A DNA stretch of 64,000 nt from Stomoxys calcitrans (GCF_963082655.1 NC_081556.1:1674001-1738000), one strand, 5' to 3'. Counted from the stretch's first letter, positions 1 to 11,749 are shown. Notes: generated from the sequence alone by a model not told the origin. Translations and numbers: made by a program.

Positions 1-560
1 TGTGGACAAGAGGTGCATTATGGATGAGACGCTCTCCCAGAATTTGTTGACCATTTTCGAGTGGGGTAGAATGAACAGAAAAAATGTTCACTTCTTTGCA
101 TCTTCTTAATATCTATACTACCAACATCAGGCCAAGGATGGAATATAACTCTCATATATATGCAGGAGTTGCAATGTCATCCTTAGAGCTGCTAGACCGG
201 GTTCAGCGGAGATCGATGTTGCTGTTTTGGGGACAATAGAGTCTCCAACTCTATTGCTTTCCTTGAATATCGTCGGAATTTGCGTAGCATTACCCTGTTC
301 TAACGTTACTTGCATGGCGTGTGTTCCGTGGATATCCGCCTTTTTATTCCTGGTAGGATGTTCACCAGGAATACAAGACTTGCCAGAAAATCCCAGCCGT
401 TTGTTGTTGATTGGTCAAACGCCCATGCCATGCATTACCGAGAAAATTTCTTTTTTTGTCCGAACTATTCGTCTATGAAATCGACTTCCGGCTAATGTCT
501 TTCCCACCAGCATTGACGTTCAGAAATTTAAAACGAATATCAATAAACACTACTCCCCAA
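1..560 (+). mobile_element. 3' end of a degenerate LINE (non-LTR retrotransposon)
   Basis: Across a few frames the plus strand reads as the C-terminal tail of a LINE reverse transcriptase polyprotein: an arginine/methionine-rich start, SSLELLDRVQRRSM, then VSNSIAFLEYRRNLRSIT, HGVCSVDIR and RLARKSQPFVVDW. This order (LDRVQRR, LEHRRN, LFYRY-HGVCS, TRL-HPF) is the usual end of Jockey/R1-type ORF2 proteins in flies. Frameshifts and stops show it is dead. The element enters from the left edge, so its 5' part is not visible. Identification is from motif memory, so the clade is uncertain. Confidence 0.6.
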
Positions 561-1202
561 CCCTTAACTTTCCAAATGCCAACGCAATGCACTGCATATA
601 TAGGGGACATGCCCTGTGTGTTGGTTACAAAAAAATACAGCTCACATCAAGGGATGGTGAGGTATGAGGCGGGAGCGCTACTGAATCAGTGAACCCTTTG
701 CTATGAAGCCAATTGCGAGTGTAGACACTTTCTACCATGACCGCGCGTTAGCCGTTGCTGTGGATTGCAGGTTGGTAAAGGGCTTGGGGCCAGAATCTCT
801 GACTGAGCTAATAATAAACTTTTCAATTAGATCAAACATTTTTAAAATCTAAACGTTTGTTGTTGGCGATAAGTTAATCATGTTTATCCATTTTAACCCA
901 ACATGTCTTTATTTAAATTAATCGCAGTGTATGAAAGTGTTATACGTTGGTGTGCCTTATCTTTTTTTTAAAGCTCATCACGTTTTTTTATCATGTATTG
1001 TGCGCGTGTATGCTTTACGTTTCAAGTTTTTTTCTTTACGAAACTGAAGGTGTGTGCGTGAGTCCGTATTAAAAATTAAATATTTAAACGTAAATTTTGT
1101 AGTCGCGCGATATAATTATTAATTAATGCCCATGACGAATTCTAAGAGCTTTTTTAGTCGATATTAATTATGCAAATGAATCAGTCATCTTCAACAATAG
1201 CT
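561..1202. other. AT-rich spacer without recognisable gene
   Basis: No coding signature, RNA gene or repeat family was recognised here. The stretch is AT-rich with poly-T runs and lies between the LINE tail and the left end of a TA-flanked transposon. Confidence 0.5.
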
Positions 1203-1203
1203 A

Positions 1204-1903
1204 CAGGGTGCACCAGAGAAACTTACTTATTTGAAAGGTTACAAAAACAAAACTACTTCAGTTATTGTTTTAATTCTTGTCCCATTTGAGACTACAATAT
1301 CCCAATTTTTCTTTCATGCAGTCTTAAAAATGACATTGCGAATACCCTGACTACGTCGATTTTTTAAATTCGTGTCTACTCTTTGCAGCATATCAATGGG
1401 TTTGTTGGCAATGGCGTCGCGAATTTTGTTCTTGAGGTGTTCCATGTACCGTGGTCGATCGATAACCCCATAAAAAGAAATCGCACGAAGACAATTCTGG
1501 AGAGCGTTTAGAGATTGCCTATGAGAGAGATGAAAAGATCAAGGGAAATTCATTAAGTCTCGTGCTGTGGCTACATCTTGCTGAAACCACACATTTCTAA
1601 CGTTAATTTCTTCGAGCACATTCCACTAAGGAACGGGGGCAAACTATTGACGCAGCCGGAAATGTGAAAGTGAGCCTCGTCACAGGCACGTTGCGTATTA
1701 TTCTGTGACCTTCCGTTAGAAAATAAGCTCTCGACGGCGAAGGCCCGCTGCTTCCTAGACCAGAGCATGATGGCAACTGACTGGAGAGAGAAACAAGCTT
1801 GTGGACTTTCCTCTCCAAATGCCCCCGCTCTCGACCCCTTCCTCGCCCAACTCACCGTTCAGCATTTTTTCTTCAAAAAAGTAAGTTTCTCTGGCGCACC
1901 CTG
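1204..1903 (-). mobile_element. Internally deleted TA-flanked DNA transposon (DUF4817/DDE-type transposase remnant)
   Basis: Terminal inverted repeats are visible: the left end begins CAGGGTGCACCAGAGAAACT and the right end is the reverse complement of CAGGGTGCGCCAGAGAAACT. Both ends are flanked by TA, the target duplication of the Tc1/mariner superfamily. The minus strand keeps an N-terminal piece (SRKQRAFAVESLFSNGRS, resembling the DUF4817 helix-turn-helix segment) and a C-terminal piece (FYGVIDRPRYMEHLKNKI, then DMLQRV, resembling the end of DDE_3 transposases). The catalytic core between them is missing, so this is a 700-bp non-autonomous deletion derivative. A related copy is at 36520-36933. 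Confidence 0.7.
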
Positions 1904-2019
1904 TATTTACCAAATACACACATTACCGTATATGTATCCAGCGAACCAAAATTCTTATGTCAGAAAAATCTGTACAAATTCTGAAGACTTCCGACAACAT
2001 CCTAACGAATTCGTTCCGA

Positions 2020-2975
2020 ATTCTGTTGCGACATTCTGAAGGAATTTCTGTTCCGACAGTTTTGAAAGAATTCTGAACGTTGTCTTTTCGTATGGTTTTT
2101 ATTTTAATTTTTCTTCCGACAGTTGGGAGGACATTTTTTTGCACTGTTTGTCTGTAGAAATTTTTGTTCCGACAGTTCTGAAAGAATATTTCACAATGTC
2201 TGAACGATAGTTCGGAAAGAATTTTGAACGATTTCCGAACTCGAATTCGGTAAGATGAGTACGAAAGGACATCCGAATTCCAAAAAATTTATTCCATAAT
2301 TCGATAAGAAGTCTTTAAGACAAGTCGGAAAACACTTCCGTATTCATTAAGGCTCAACATCAGATTTCGTTCAGAAGTGTAAACGACAACTCTAAATACC
2401 CTTCCAAATTTCCCATAATTTTGGTTCAGAATTCTGTAAGAATTGTCAGAAACATCAGATTTCCCCCCGACATTTCGTCCCAAAGTCGAGTCAACCACTC
2501 CATATATTTTTCGTTAAGAATTCGGATCCGAATTCGTATAAATTTTTGGATTTTCGTGCAGGCTTCTAACCGGAATCTGAACGTTTGGTTCACTGGGAAG
2601 GTACATACCCAGTGAACCAAACGGAACAAAATGTCGGAGGAAAATCTGATGTTTCTGTTAATGCTACTGAATTCTAAAACAAAATTATGGGAAATTCGAA
2701 AGGGAAACTCGAGTTATCGGTAAGTCTTCTGACCGAATTCTGATGTTGAGTATTAATTAATACGGATGTGTTTTCCGACTTGTCTTATCGTTTTCCAACC
2801 AAAAGTATATTAGAATTCCTTAAGAATTCGAATGTTTTTTCTGACTTTTTTATCTATTTCCGACCGAATTCTGAAATAAAAATTTGTAGAATTCGGATGT
2901 ACTTTCCGACTTGTCTTATCGAGTTCTAACCAATTCTGAAAGAATTCTTATATTATTCGAATGTGTTTTCCGATG
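2020..2975. repeat. Large imperfect foldback (inverted repeat) centred near 2602
   Basis: A perfect 16-bp stem (2582-2597 with 2608-2623) encloses a 10-base loop. Outside it the arms keep pairing: 2450-2476 with 2628-2653, 2400-2420 with 2680-2700, and 2301-2345 with 2750-2790. The left arm carries about 100 extra bases (about 2481-2581) without a partner. Both flanks consist of degenerate repeats of GAATTC- and TTCCGAC-containing units. No coding potential was recognised. It may be a foldback transposon or a collapsed MITE pair. Confidence 0.75.
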
Positions 2976-2986
2976 GTTCAAATTGC

Positions 2987-3180
2987 AAATTTGCTCTCGA
3001 ATATTCCACTAAGAACCTCCTTTGTATAGCCGAGTCCGAACGGGGGAATTTTTTACATGGCATAGTTTCTCACAAATGTCACCAGCATAGAATAACTACG
3101 ATAAAAAAATTTTTCTGATGTTCTCGCCAGGATTCGAATCCAGGCACTCAGCCTCATAGGCGAGCATGCATGGTTCTCAA
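2987..3180 (-). mobile_element. tRNA-derived SINE, truncated minus-strand copy
   Basis: Reverse-complement match to the SINE best seen at 14715-15010: the tail segment (ATTCCACTAAG), the GCCGAGTCCGAACG block, the ACATGGCATAGT block, and a B-box-like GGATTCGAATCC near 3130. The A box end is degraded and the copy stops at about 3180. Confidence 0.65.
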
Positions 3181-3189
3181 TTAAAAATA

Positions 3190-4290
3190 TTCAACCGTGT
3201 ATGCCTTCGCTGGAGGTTCTTCATTCATTCTGACATGACGTAGCCAAAGCAGCCGTTGTATTTCGATGCGTGTAACTATGCTATCGTCGTGATACAGCTC
3301 ATACATCTATTGGTTCATACGCCGCCTATAATCCCCATTAACGGAAACTGTTCCATATATTTTACGAAGAATCTTTCTCTCAAATACTCCAAGCACTGCC
3401 TCATCTGCTTTAACCAGTACCCATGCTTCAGAACCATATAACAACACGGGTAGTATCAGTGTCCTGTATAGTGTAATCTTCGTCTATCGAGAGGTAGCCT
3501 TGTTTCTAAACTGCTTACTTAGTTGAAAGTAGCATCTGTTTGCCAGTATTATTCTTCGCTTTATTTCACCACTGGTGTCATTCGTTTCGGTTACGGCGAT
3601 GCCGAGGTAGATAAAGTTACTGACTGTCTCAAAGTTGTGGATTCCAATTTTTTCCATTTTCTTTGTGTGCTCGGTTGTGCAAGGCTTTTTGGGAGTTGAA
3701 ACAATCCATTTCGTCTTATCTCCATTTACTGTCAGACCCATTTTCACTGACTCTCTTTCGATTCTTTCAAAGGCAGCAGTTAGCAAGTGTCATCCTGCAG
3801 AGTCTAATTAATTTTGCAGGGATACCAAACTCAGACATGGCTTGAAATACCTTTGAACGTAAAGAGGTATCGAAAGCGACTTTGTCGTCAACAAAGAGAT
3901 GGTAAGTGTTGATTTGTCCTTCTCGGGTCTTTTCTAGTCCAGGGTGGATTTGCCAAGTCTAAAGCCGCAATGATAGCGCCCAATTATATCATTGACTTTA
4001 TGTTTTAATCTTTCACGCAGTACGCACGAGAGTATCTTGTATGCGATGGGGAGGAGACTTATTCCTCTGTAGTTGGAACATTCCGCCTTGTCTCCTTTCT
4101 TGTGTACGGGACATAGCATGCTTAGGCTCCAATCATCGGGTATGCGTTCTTCTAGCCTGATTGCGCAGATAAGCTGATGCATACGCCTTATCAACGAGAC
4201 GCCTCCGGTATTAAATAGTTCAGCGGGTAACCCGTCAGCTCCTGCTGCCTTGTTGTTCTTTAGTCGGTCGATACCGAATATATGATGCAA
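3190..4290 (-). mobile_element. Degenerate LINE reverse transcriptase fragment
   Basis: The minus strand encodes a broken reverse transcriptase. From 4290 down: KNNKAAGADGLPAELFN, RIPDDWSLSMLCPVHKKGD, CSNYRGISLLPIAYKILS and YHCGFRLGKST (RT motifs 1-3). Then a gap. Next, 3786-3484 reads FERIERESVKMGLTVNGDKT and SNFIYLGIAVTE, and below about 3440 are remnants such as KILRKIYGTVS and RLLWLRHVRM. The FADD catalytic region was not found, so the element is deleted as well as frameshifted. It resembles RTE/Jockey-like LINEs common in flies; the clade is not certain. Confidence 0.75.
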
Positions 4291-4985
4291 ATTTGAGTGT
4301 TTTATTAGGTAAAAATACTAAAAATCAACCTTCACTTATCGATCCATTTGGATCGTATTTCGTTTGGACGTTAAGTATCATAAATAAACATCAAATACCA
4401 TATTTCAGACAAATCGGATAAAAATTGAGGCTGTTAGGGCTCAAGAAATCAAATTGGAGTTTCTGTGTATATGAGGCCAATTTTCAAAAATTTGCATTGA
4501 ACATTAATGTGATTTGGGTCGTCTCGATGCTCTTAGAATATTAAAACGATCAATAAAAGTTTCGCAGTTCGATATTAAAAGCCGAATGACGAGATTATAC
4601 ACCATCCTAATGTGATGTGGTGCTTAATCTAAATTACTTTTCCCTTTCCCATAAACTACTCCTACAACGATGAGCAGAATAATTATTTCTTTTGCAATTA
4701 CAGGCGATAGCTGACATCTACTACTACTGTTAGTATCTTATAATAACAATGAATTGCTTGTAAGCCCCCTTTTAATTATTGTACCTAATCAGTCTTTGTT
4801 GGAGTGTTATTTATGTTACATAGATCACATAAACCTTTAATATCCTCAAAATGTCATATATAGCATTACAATTTTACATCCGTTTGCCTAATTTTCTTGC
4901 TTTTTTTAAAGAAATATTCAATTGTCATGATAGTTTACTTTTTGAATTTGGAACAGAGTTACGATACCTTAGTATATGTCCATAC
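4291..4985. other. AT-rich non-coding stretch
   Basis: No gene or named repeat was recognised between the LINE fragment and the minus-strand exon that begins at 5426. On the minus strand it lies just downstream of that exon's splice donor, so it is probably intron sequence. Confidence 0.45.
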
Positions 4986-5426
4986 CTGTGGACTATCCAA
5001 ACGATCCAAGGACTGCCGACGGGAAGGATAATCGTCGGCTGTGAAAATTTGTTGAGCTGCTGGGCAGTTCTTGTTGGAATGCTGATGCAGATATTGTTGC
5101 GACGAAGTTAGGGGATGTGGAGGGGGCGGCGGTGGTGTTATAGAACCACAGGGACTGCCAGGACAGGGGCTTCCTGGACAGGGACTGCTGCATCGACTGC
5201 GACATGTGGGACTATAACATAAATTTGCCTGAGTACCAGATGGAGTATTGGGACATGTATTCGAATTTGTCGTTGTCACCGATTGAGCTGCTGTAGCTGT
5301 CGCTGTAGTCACACACGGCTCCTCTTCTTGTTGTACTAGATTTACCGGCATTGGTGTTGTTTGTGTGTTGCGTCTTGGAGATCGACCACGATCGACGGTG
5401 GTGGCACTCCAATAACCCCAAGCCAT
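4986..5426 (-). CDS. Candidate first coding exon, Pro/Ser/Thr/Gln-rich, gene unknown
   Basis: An open frame of 147 codons starts with ATG in a fair context (ACAATATGG) and begins MAWGYWSATTVDRGRSPRR. The middle is rich in threonine, serine, cysteine and proline, with SPCPGSPCPGSPC, a PPPPPP run and SRRQSLDRLDSPQ at the end. A donor CAG|GTATGG follows the last glutamine (phase 0), and a second, AAG|GTATCG, lies 18 bases further (exon end 4968, also phase 0). A first exon ending in a donor is what a real 5' coding exon looks like. I do not recognise the protein. It lies on the same strand as, and downstream of, the aPKC PB1 exons. It could therefore be an alternative first exon of that gene, though its phase-0 end does not match the phase-1 end of the PB1 exon. 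It could also start another gene to the left. An SRRQSLD segment suggests a basophilic kinase site. Confidence 0.5.
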
Positions 5427-8400
5427 ATTGTAATTTAATGATAGTTTTCAACTCTTGCAAAGTCTATTTAGTCACAGCTTTAAGCGTTCCACAGAGTCCT
5501 CTGCTCGGTATCGTCGTCAAAATAAAGTTTAAATTAATTGTTTTTCGGGCATGTTTTTGCCTTCGTTTCAAAAGAAACCACACCTTTTTATTAATCTAAT
5601 ATGTAACAGCCATATACACCGACGCGGAAGCTTTTCTTCGCATCCTAGTTTAAACGACACACTTAATCTTTGAATACTGTGTTTCTTTTTTTCTTTTTGT
5701 TTTTGCCACTTAAACCACTTTTCTTATTTTTTTGCGATATTTTCGTAGCCAAATGCTTATGCCGCTGCCGCTGCCGCTGCTACCACCTGCTTACCCACCT
5801 AATCTCCCCAAAGGTATGCTTAAATGACGACAATCCTATATTCATACGCGCGCACATAATATTATGCAAGAGAAGCCCCAAGACGAAACTTCACATCCTG
5901 GCATCATCTGACTGACCCCATCCTAGGGCATATTTATCACTAGGTACATATGTGGCTACTTTGTCCTTACAAACGATTGATGAATAGTTAACCGGATTAG
6001 CCAAAGTTTTCCTCACGTTGTCTACAGCTCCAATTAATTTCCAAATTTTACATTTGCTAGCAATATTTAATGTTCCACACTGCCAGCAAGGAATGTCTTC
6101 GCAGCCTGCTCATTAGAACCCCCTTTCAGCTAGCCTTGCGACTTAAGGAAAATTCCTTTAGTAGTTGCTGCTTTTTCCTCGTCGTTTAAGGCCTGCATTG
6201 GCTTTGAGTTCTAGAATCTCTTTACCAGCGACATGGCATGCAAATAGTTGGGGGGATATAACACATATCACGGTTATGAGAGCGCGAGAGAACGAACGAA
6301 TGAGAAGCCGACCTATGAAAAAAACACACACACACACACTGTGAAAAACAAAACGACAACGAAGTAACTACGAACACAGTGTCAGAAGCAGCATACAAAT
6401 GTTGGGAGGAGACCGAAGAGCAATTTGTGATAGTTTATTAAAAATTCATTTTGCATACACATACACATATGTATGTGTGTTGTACATGCACCCCAACCTA
6501 TGGGGTATGTGAACGAACACGCTGCGGGGCAAAGGTGTTTATTAACTTATGCGATATGCCATCATCATACCATCGTCCTTCCCCAAAAGCAAAACCTTGA
6601 AAACTACTTGTCTTAAGCGTATGGCCATCATCGTCATCTCTTGAAAGAGTGCTTCAAATAAAACGTTGTTTAGAGGTTCAACTTTTTTTACATTGCATTA
6701 CATTTAGGAGAAATAAGTTTACTTGACAACTAAGTGCATACATATGTACTTCAATGCCTAATAATCCACGCATACACATAACATGTACCCACCACTCGTA
6801 TATTGGCAACATAGTCCAAATATTGACACAGCATATTTTTACGACAAAAATGGTGTTAATTGTCTTGTTGATTATAACGCTCATGTGGTGTGGTGGGGGC
6901 CAACCGCCACGTTTGTGCCCTCTCTTGGTAGTTCCTCTTCCTATCCAGGTTAATATCACAATTGACGTCAAATTCTCCAAAAGCTGCTTACAGCCAACAG
7001 AAAAAAAGTAACAGAATCGTAAACAAAGACTGACAGAGAGAATTCGCCAATAAAGCAGAATGGACAAGAACTGCTGTTGAGGCAGAAAACAGCCTACAAA
7101 GCACAAAAGGATATGGTGTTTGCATACTTTTGTATGTAATAGCTTATAATGCTGATATCGATCATCACTTGAAGAGGGCACTGCTTGAGACACCTTGACA
7201 TTTGCGGGCACAACGGAAGGTGCTCGCTATACAAAGCTTGTTCAATCAAATGACTATATTTTGTACACTCTTCTGTGATTAGCCCATCTTTCGCAGCAGA
7301 AGAAGAAAATCACAATTTGTAAATATGCACTTGAAAGATATGTGCAAACGGCAGGTGGGCATGTAGTCCAAGAATACACATTTATCCAATATGAAATAGT
7401 TTAGCCTGAGGACCTTAGACATTGCAAAGTCTGTGATATCACAGACTAAAGGAATCTCTGGCATACCAACATTCCTCATTGCCTCACCGACTACATATCG
7501 AAAGGGAGAAATAAAAACTCACAAAGAAAAGTGGCTTAAGGTCTTTGGGTGGAGTTTTTTGGTTAAATCTTTTATTGATTTTGCTTATATGTATATATAC
7601 ACACATGCACGACGAGACGATACGGCACGTATTAGTTTCTTCTTTTTTTCTTTTTTTTTTTTTTTTTGATTACCTCGCCTTAAAAGCCTTTAGTTGGTAT
7701 ATTTTGCCATACAACAAGCACTGCCCTTTTCAACTTTTTTTTTCGTTTTCTTTTTCTTTTTTTAAAATATAAAAATTTAGAATATATTCTTTTAGAAATG
7801 TAATTTACACGCACCCACGCAATTAATTTATGTTGCTTTTAGATTGTGGTTTGTTAATTTTGTCACTTTAATGGCATTTTTTCTGCATTTTCCTCTTTTT
7901 TTTTTTTGCTCAAAAGGTGTATATCAATACTAAATCGAACTGCAAATACGTCTATTTTCCACGAAATGTTATGCGCGAGTGTTACATTTTTTATGGAAAA
8001 GCTGCGAAAGAGAACAATGTGTCTGAACAACAAGGCAAAGAACAAACTTTTAGCCCGTTTATATTATACAGAAGGATTCATTCGGCTTTGCCTTGCTTTA
8101 TCGGAGAAAGTATGACTTTCCACAATGTTGGCAGGATATCAAGAAATGAAGAAAATCAGCAGAAACAACAACGCTACGACGATAAAATGTTGTATGCTCC
8201 CAGGCAACAAAAACAACATTGAATCTACGATTCAATGTCAGTATATTTTTGCAACATATCTCTTTTTTTTCATACCCATACTTGTTCTCAATTCCGTTGT
8301 CGTAGTCGTAGTCGTTGTCGCCGTCATCAGCGTAATAGCAGTTCTCTATAAACTCGAAGATACTCAATTGTCACTTGCCTCCCATTAAGGCAGAGAGTGT

Positions 8401-8717
8401 GGTAATGAACGGACACGGACCTCGTACGACCAAAACGAACCAAGCCTTGCTGTGTGACCAGAAAAAAGGAAAACACAGGCAGCAAATGACTTATAATTGT
8501 GATATGATGAACTTCCTGTCACAGCCGGGACAATTTGCTCGTCAAGTGCAGCGCAAGTTCAGACAACAACAACAAGTGAAAGCAATTAAACTCAAATCAA
8601 AAGTGGGTGTTTTAGAAACATTTGCTCAAGAGCAGGCGATGGAGAGAACGAATGACAGAGAGAAGCGAATGCTGAATTTGTTCTGTCATAAGCATTAAGG
8701 AATATGAATAGGAGGAA

Positions 8718-8730
<13 letters not shown>
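5427..8730. other. Non-coding, low-complexity region
   Basis: This stretch holds poly-T tracts (7640-7668, 7733-7762), a CA run near 6322, GAGAG-type motifs at 6275-6300, and trinucleotide-like runs near 5757-5785 and 8298-8330. A 20-bp perfect palindrome lies at 7428-7447. Open frames here are short and follow simple sequence. No gene is supported. Confidence 0.5.

Positions 8731-8754
<24 letters not shown>
8731..8754. repeat. (GA)n microsatellite
   Basis: Twelve uninterrupted GA dinucleotides, within a purine-rich tract starting near 8709. Confidence 0.9.
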
Positions 8755-9705
8755 CATAAATTAGCATTACAGAAATGAGCACAGGAATGTTACACCTTTA
8801 AAACCTTTAAACCCTTATGATTATCAGCGAACTTATTTTTGAAATAATCATGGATTTGCACTCCTTATTTTACTATTGACAACTCCGACAAAAGACCAAG
8901 AAAGGTGGTTGTTTACATGCATTCAATATCGTAGTATTTTAGCACCTGCCAGGAAAACTTGCCACTTGATAATTATTATTTTTAACACCAAAGAGTTTCC
9001 GATTCCTTTCGAAAAAGCAAACATTTGAAAAATACTAATCAGCTGGGCTTGTTATAAAGTGCGCATGTAAAGTTTTTTCTTTATGCATTTACAACCTCAC
9101 CACCAAAAAGAGAGGACATTTCTGACGCATGTGCCTTTCTCATCCCAGGGTATTTCTTTTTTACCGCAATATAAGCAATTTGAAATGTCAATTTGTTATC
9201 TCTGAAGAAAGACTTCTTGCTTTACATGTAATACACAAGGTTTGGCTGTAGTTTAAAAGAACCCAAATGAACCATCTGTATAAACGATGAATATTTAATG
9301 ATACATCTTTCTTATTCGGCATTTCTGTGATCAGAATGAAAATTTATGAAAAAAAAGTCTTCACATGTTTATTTTCTGCGTGACTTTCTTTCCAAACATT
9401 CCAAAAAAAAAAAAAAAACTTAGGATAATACTGGCGTTTTCCATTAGGCGTATGCGTTTTTTTCATATGTTATTGCAATCAAAAGTAATGGCAATGTCAT
9501 AAGACAAAATACAGTTATAGTAGCCCGCAATTCTGCAATCAAGAAGCATTTTTTTAATCTTATACCATAGCCAAACTAAATTCAAATCAAGTCATTTTTC
9601 TTAATGCAGGCAAAAATAAAGTATGTCATCTTAAATTTCATGTAAATCACACACACAACTAAATTTCAGCGTAGATAAACACACTAATTCACTTTACGCC
9701 ATATA
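8755..9705. other. AT-rich non-coding stretch
   Basis: No gene or recognised repeat; only poly-A runs (for example 9401-9418) and AT-rich sequence up to the left end of the Tc1-like element. Confidence 0.45.
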
Positions 9706-9974
9706 CAGTTGTGTTCAAAATAATAGAAGTGTTCTCCTTAAAAAAAAAAACCAAATTTTATTTTTTTTTTTAAATATTTTTTTTAGGTAAGATGAATTCT
9801 TTATCAATTCTCTAAATTGTATAACAATAAATTTTTTAAAGCTACAATAAAATGTCATTGAATGATTTTTTTTCCCAAAAATTAGCTGTTCAAAATAATA
9901 AGAGTATTGACACATAATGCAATAAGTTAGGTTGAAATCAGTAAGAAAAGGCAAAAGTCGGGCGGTGTAACTTT

Positions 9975-10960
9975 ATAATACCCTACACCTTCCCTATAGG
10001 TACAAAGTGGAAGCTATGTCTAATTGTGAAACAATTTTGATGGACCTTGCCGGATATTTTCAGATGGGTTGTTAAACAATCCGTATCACATTTCGAGCAA
10101 ATAATTTCAAACTGCAATAACTACGGTTCACAAATAACAACATTATTGCAAATTACCCAAAATTTGACAAACATGTATATGGTAGCTATATATAAGTCTA
10201 AACCGATTTCGAGCAAACTTCTCAGATAATGTGGTACTCGTCGATAAAAGCGTTGTGCAAAATGTTGGCAAGATTGGTCAAAAAATGCGCTTGCAATGGC
10301 TCTAGAAGTAAATATCGGGCGATATACATATATGACAGCTATATCTAAATCTGAACCGATTTCTATGAAATTCAACTATAATGTCGAGAGTCAAAAGAAA
10401 ATCCTTCCTGCCATATTTCGAGAGAATCGATTAACAAATGACCATTTGATTGCAATATTACTGCAAATCGGACCAACAAATCTAAACCGATTTCCATGAA
10501 ACTCACCAGTAATGTCGAAAGTCAAGAGAAAATCCTTGCTAACAAATTTCAAGAGAATCGGTTAAGAATTTACCATTTTATTGCATTATTACTGCAAATC
10601 GGACGAACATATATATGGGAGCTATATCGAAATCTGGACCGAGTTCTCTGAAATTTACCTGTATTATCGGGAGTCATAAGAAAATCATTCCTGCCAAATT
10701 TCAAGAGAATCGGTCAACAAATGACCATTTTATTGCAGTGTTACTGCAAATTGGACGAACATATATGTATATGGGAGCTATATCCAAATCTGAACCGATT
10801 TTTTCCAATTTCAATAGGTTTCGTCTCTAGGCCGAAGAACATGCCCATACCAAATTTGAAGACGATCGAATCAAAAATGCAACCTGTAGTTTGTACACAA
10901 ATTAACATGGACAGACGGACAGACAGAGAGACAGACGGACATAATTAAATCGAATCAGAA
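9975..10960 (+). repeat. Muscoid interspersed repeat with internal tandem subrepeats (diverged copy)
   Basis: Contains repeated modules of the type GGAGCTATATCNAAATCTG, ACCGATTT and AAATTTCAAGAGAATCGG, spaced roughly 110-150 bases apart. It ends in the GGACAGACGGACAGACAGAG tract typical of this family. It sits inside the Tc1-like element at 9706-11749. Related copies are at 22207-22838, 23620-24450, 52700-54605, 56680-57552 and 58270-59330. Confidence 0.65.
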
Positions 10961-11028
10961 AGTGGATTCGTTTGCAAATAGTGGAACCTAAAGTCCGCTT
11001 GAATCTTTTTCGATTAAATCATAACATA

Positions 11029-11322
11029 AAATCCACGGTCATCAATAGCTGATGTTTTACGTATGAGTCCTAGTGTTTGGGCCATTGTTTATATATTGTT
11101 GTTGTAGCAGTTTGTTAGGTTCTATATTTCTTCTGCTTGATTCTGTTGAGTCTCAAGACCCAGGAACTCTGCGTCTAAGATGGGATGCTTCCACAAGGAT
11201 CTGGGTCTGAGTCGAGTGGGTCTGGCTGGGCAGTTAAACAGGCTATAATATAAAATCGACGGTCATCAATAGTTAATGTTTAACGTATGAGTCCTAGTGT
11301 TTGGACCATTTTTTATATAATG
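11029..11322. repeat. About 70-bp direct repeat flanking an inserted segment
   Basis: The segments 11029-11098 and 11253-11322 share GGTCATCAATAG, ACGTATGAGTCCTAGTGTTT and CATT-TTTATATA. Between them lies a different sequence beginning with TTGTTGTTGTAGCAG and containing GTCGAGTGGGTCTGGCTGGG. This resembles another fly interspersed repeat, so either it inserted with a long duplication or the flank was tandemly duplicated. Confidence 0.6.
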
Positions 11323-11749
11323 AGGCATTGCCAATTGCATCCTTCTATTTGTTAAATTTATCTATATATTTTTCATGGTATTTTGATTATTTTTCGTAGT
11401 TTTTGGCAAATTTTCGCCCTTCATTGGAACTCTGCTTTCTAAGTCCCACTAATACAGAAATAAGTTATTGTTTAAAATTTATTCAAGACTGTTGCAACAG
11501 ATTTATTACCACTTTTCTATATTCAGTTTTCACTTCTTTTATTTAATTGTATAACAAAACATTCATACTCCTATTTTTTAACGAGGCGATTAAAAGACCA
11601 AATGAGAAAACAATCAATGGCTTATATTTGTAATTTTACTTCTTACATACTCTTCTAAATACTCTTAGAATAGCACTTAATTTGTATATCAATATACCAA
11701 TATATGAAAATATGCGGTGGTAGCACACCTATTATTTTGAACACAGCTG

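Larger units (their letters stand above)
9706..11749. mobile_element. Tc1/mariner-like element with TIRs, disrupted by a nested repeat
   Basis: The left end reads CAGTTGTGTTCAAAATAATA and the right end is the reverse complement of CAGCTGTGTTCAAAATAATA. Both are directly flanked by TA, the expected target duplication. A third, subterminal copy of the motif (CTGTTCAAAATAATAAGAGT) lies near 9887. No transposase was recognised. Much of the inside (about 9975-10960) belongs to a different repeat family, so the element is non-autonomous and interrupted. The TIR and TA evidence is direct; the family name is inference. Confidence 0.7.

Noticed and set aside
1571..1855. 94-codon minus ORF as a gene
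   Set aside because: It is the N-terminal transposase remnant of the deleted transposon at 1204-1903.
6678..7211. 177-codon minus ORF
   Set aside because: Hydrophobic and cysteine-rich by AT composition, with no family signature, splice signals or repeat relation. Treated as a chance frame.
8375..8698. 107-codon plus-strand ORF
   Set aside because: Gln/Lys-rich, next to a GA microsatellite, no splice context and no recognised family.
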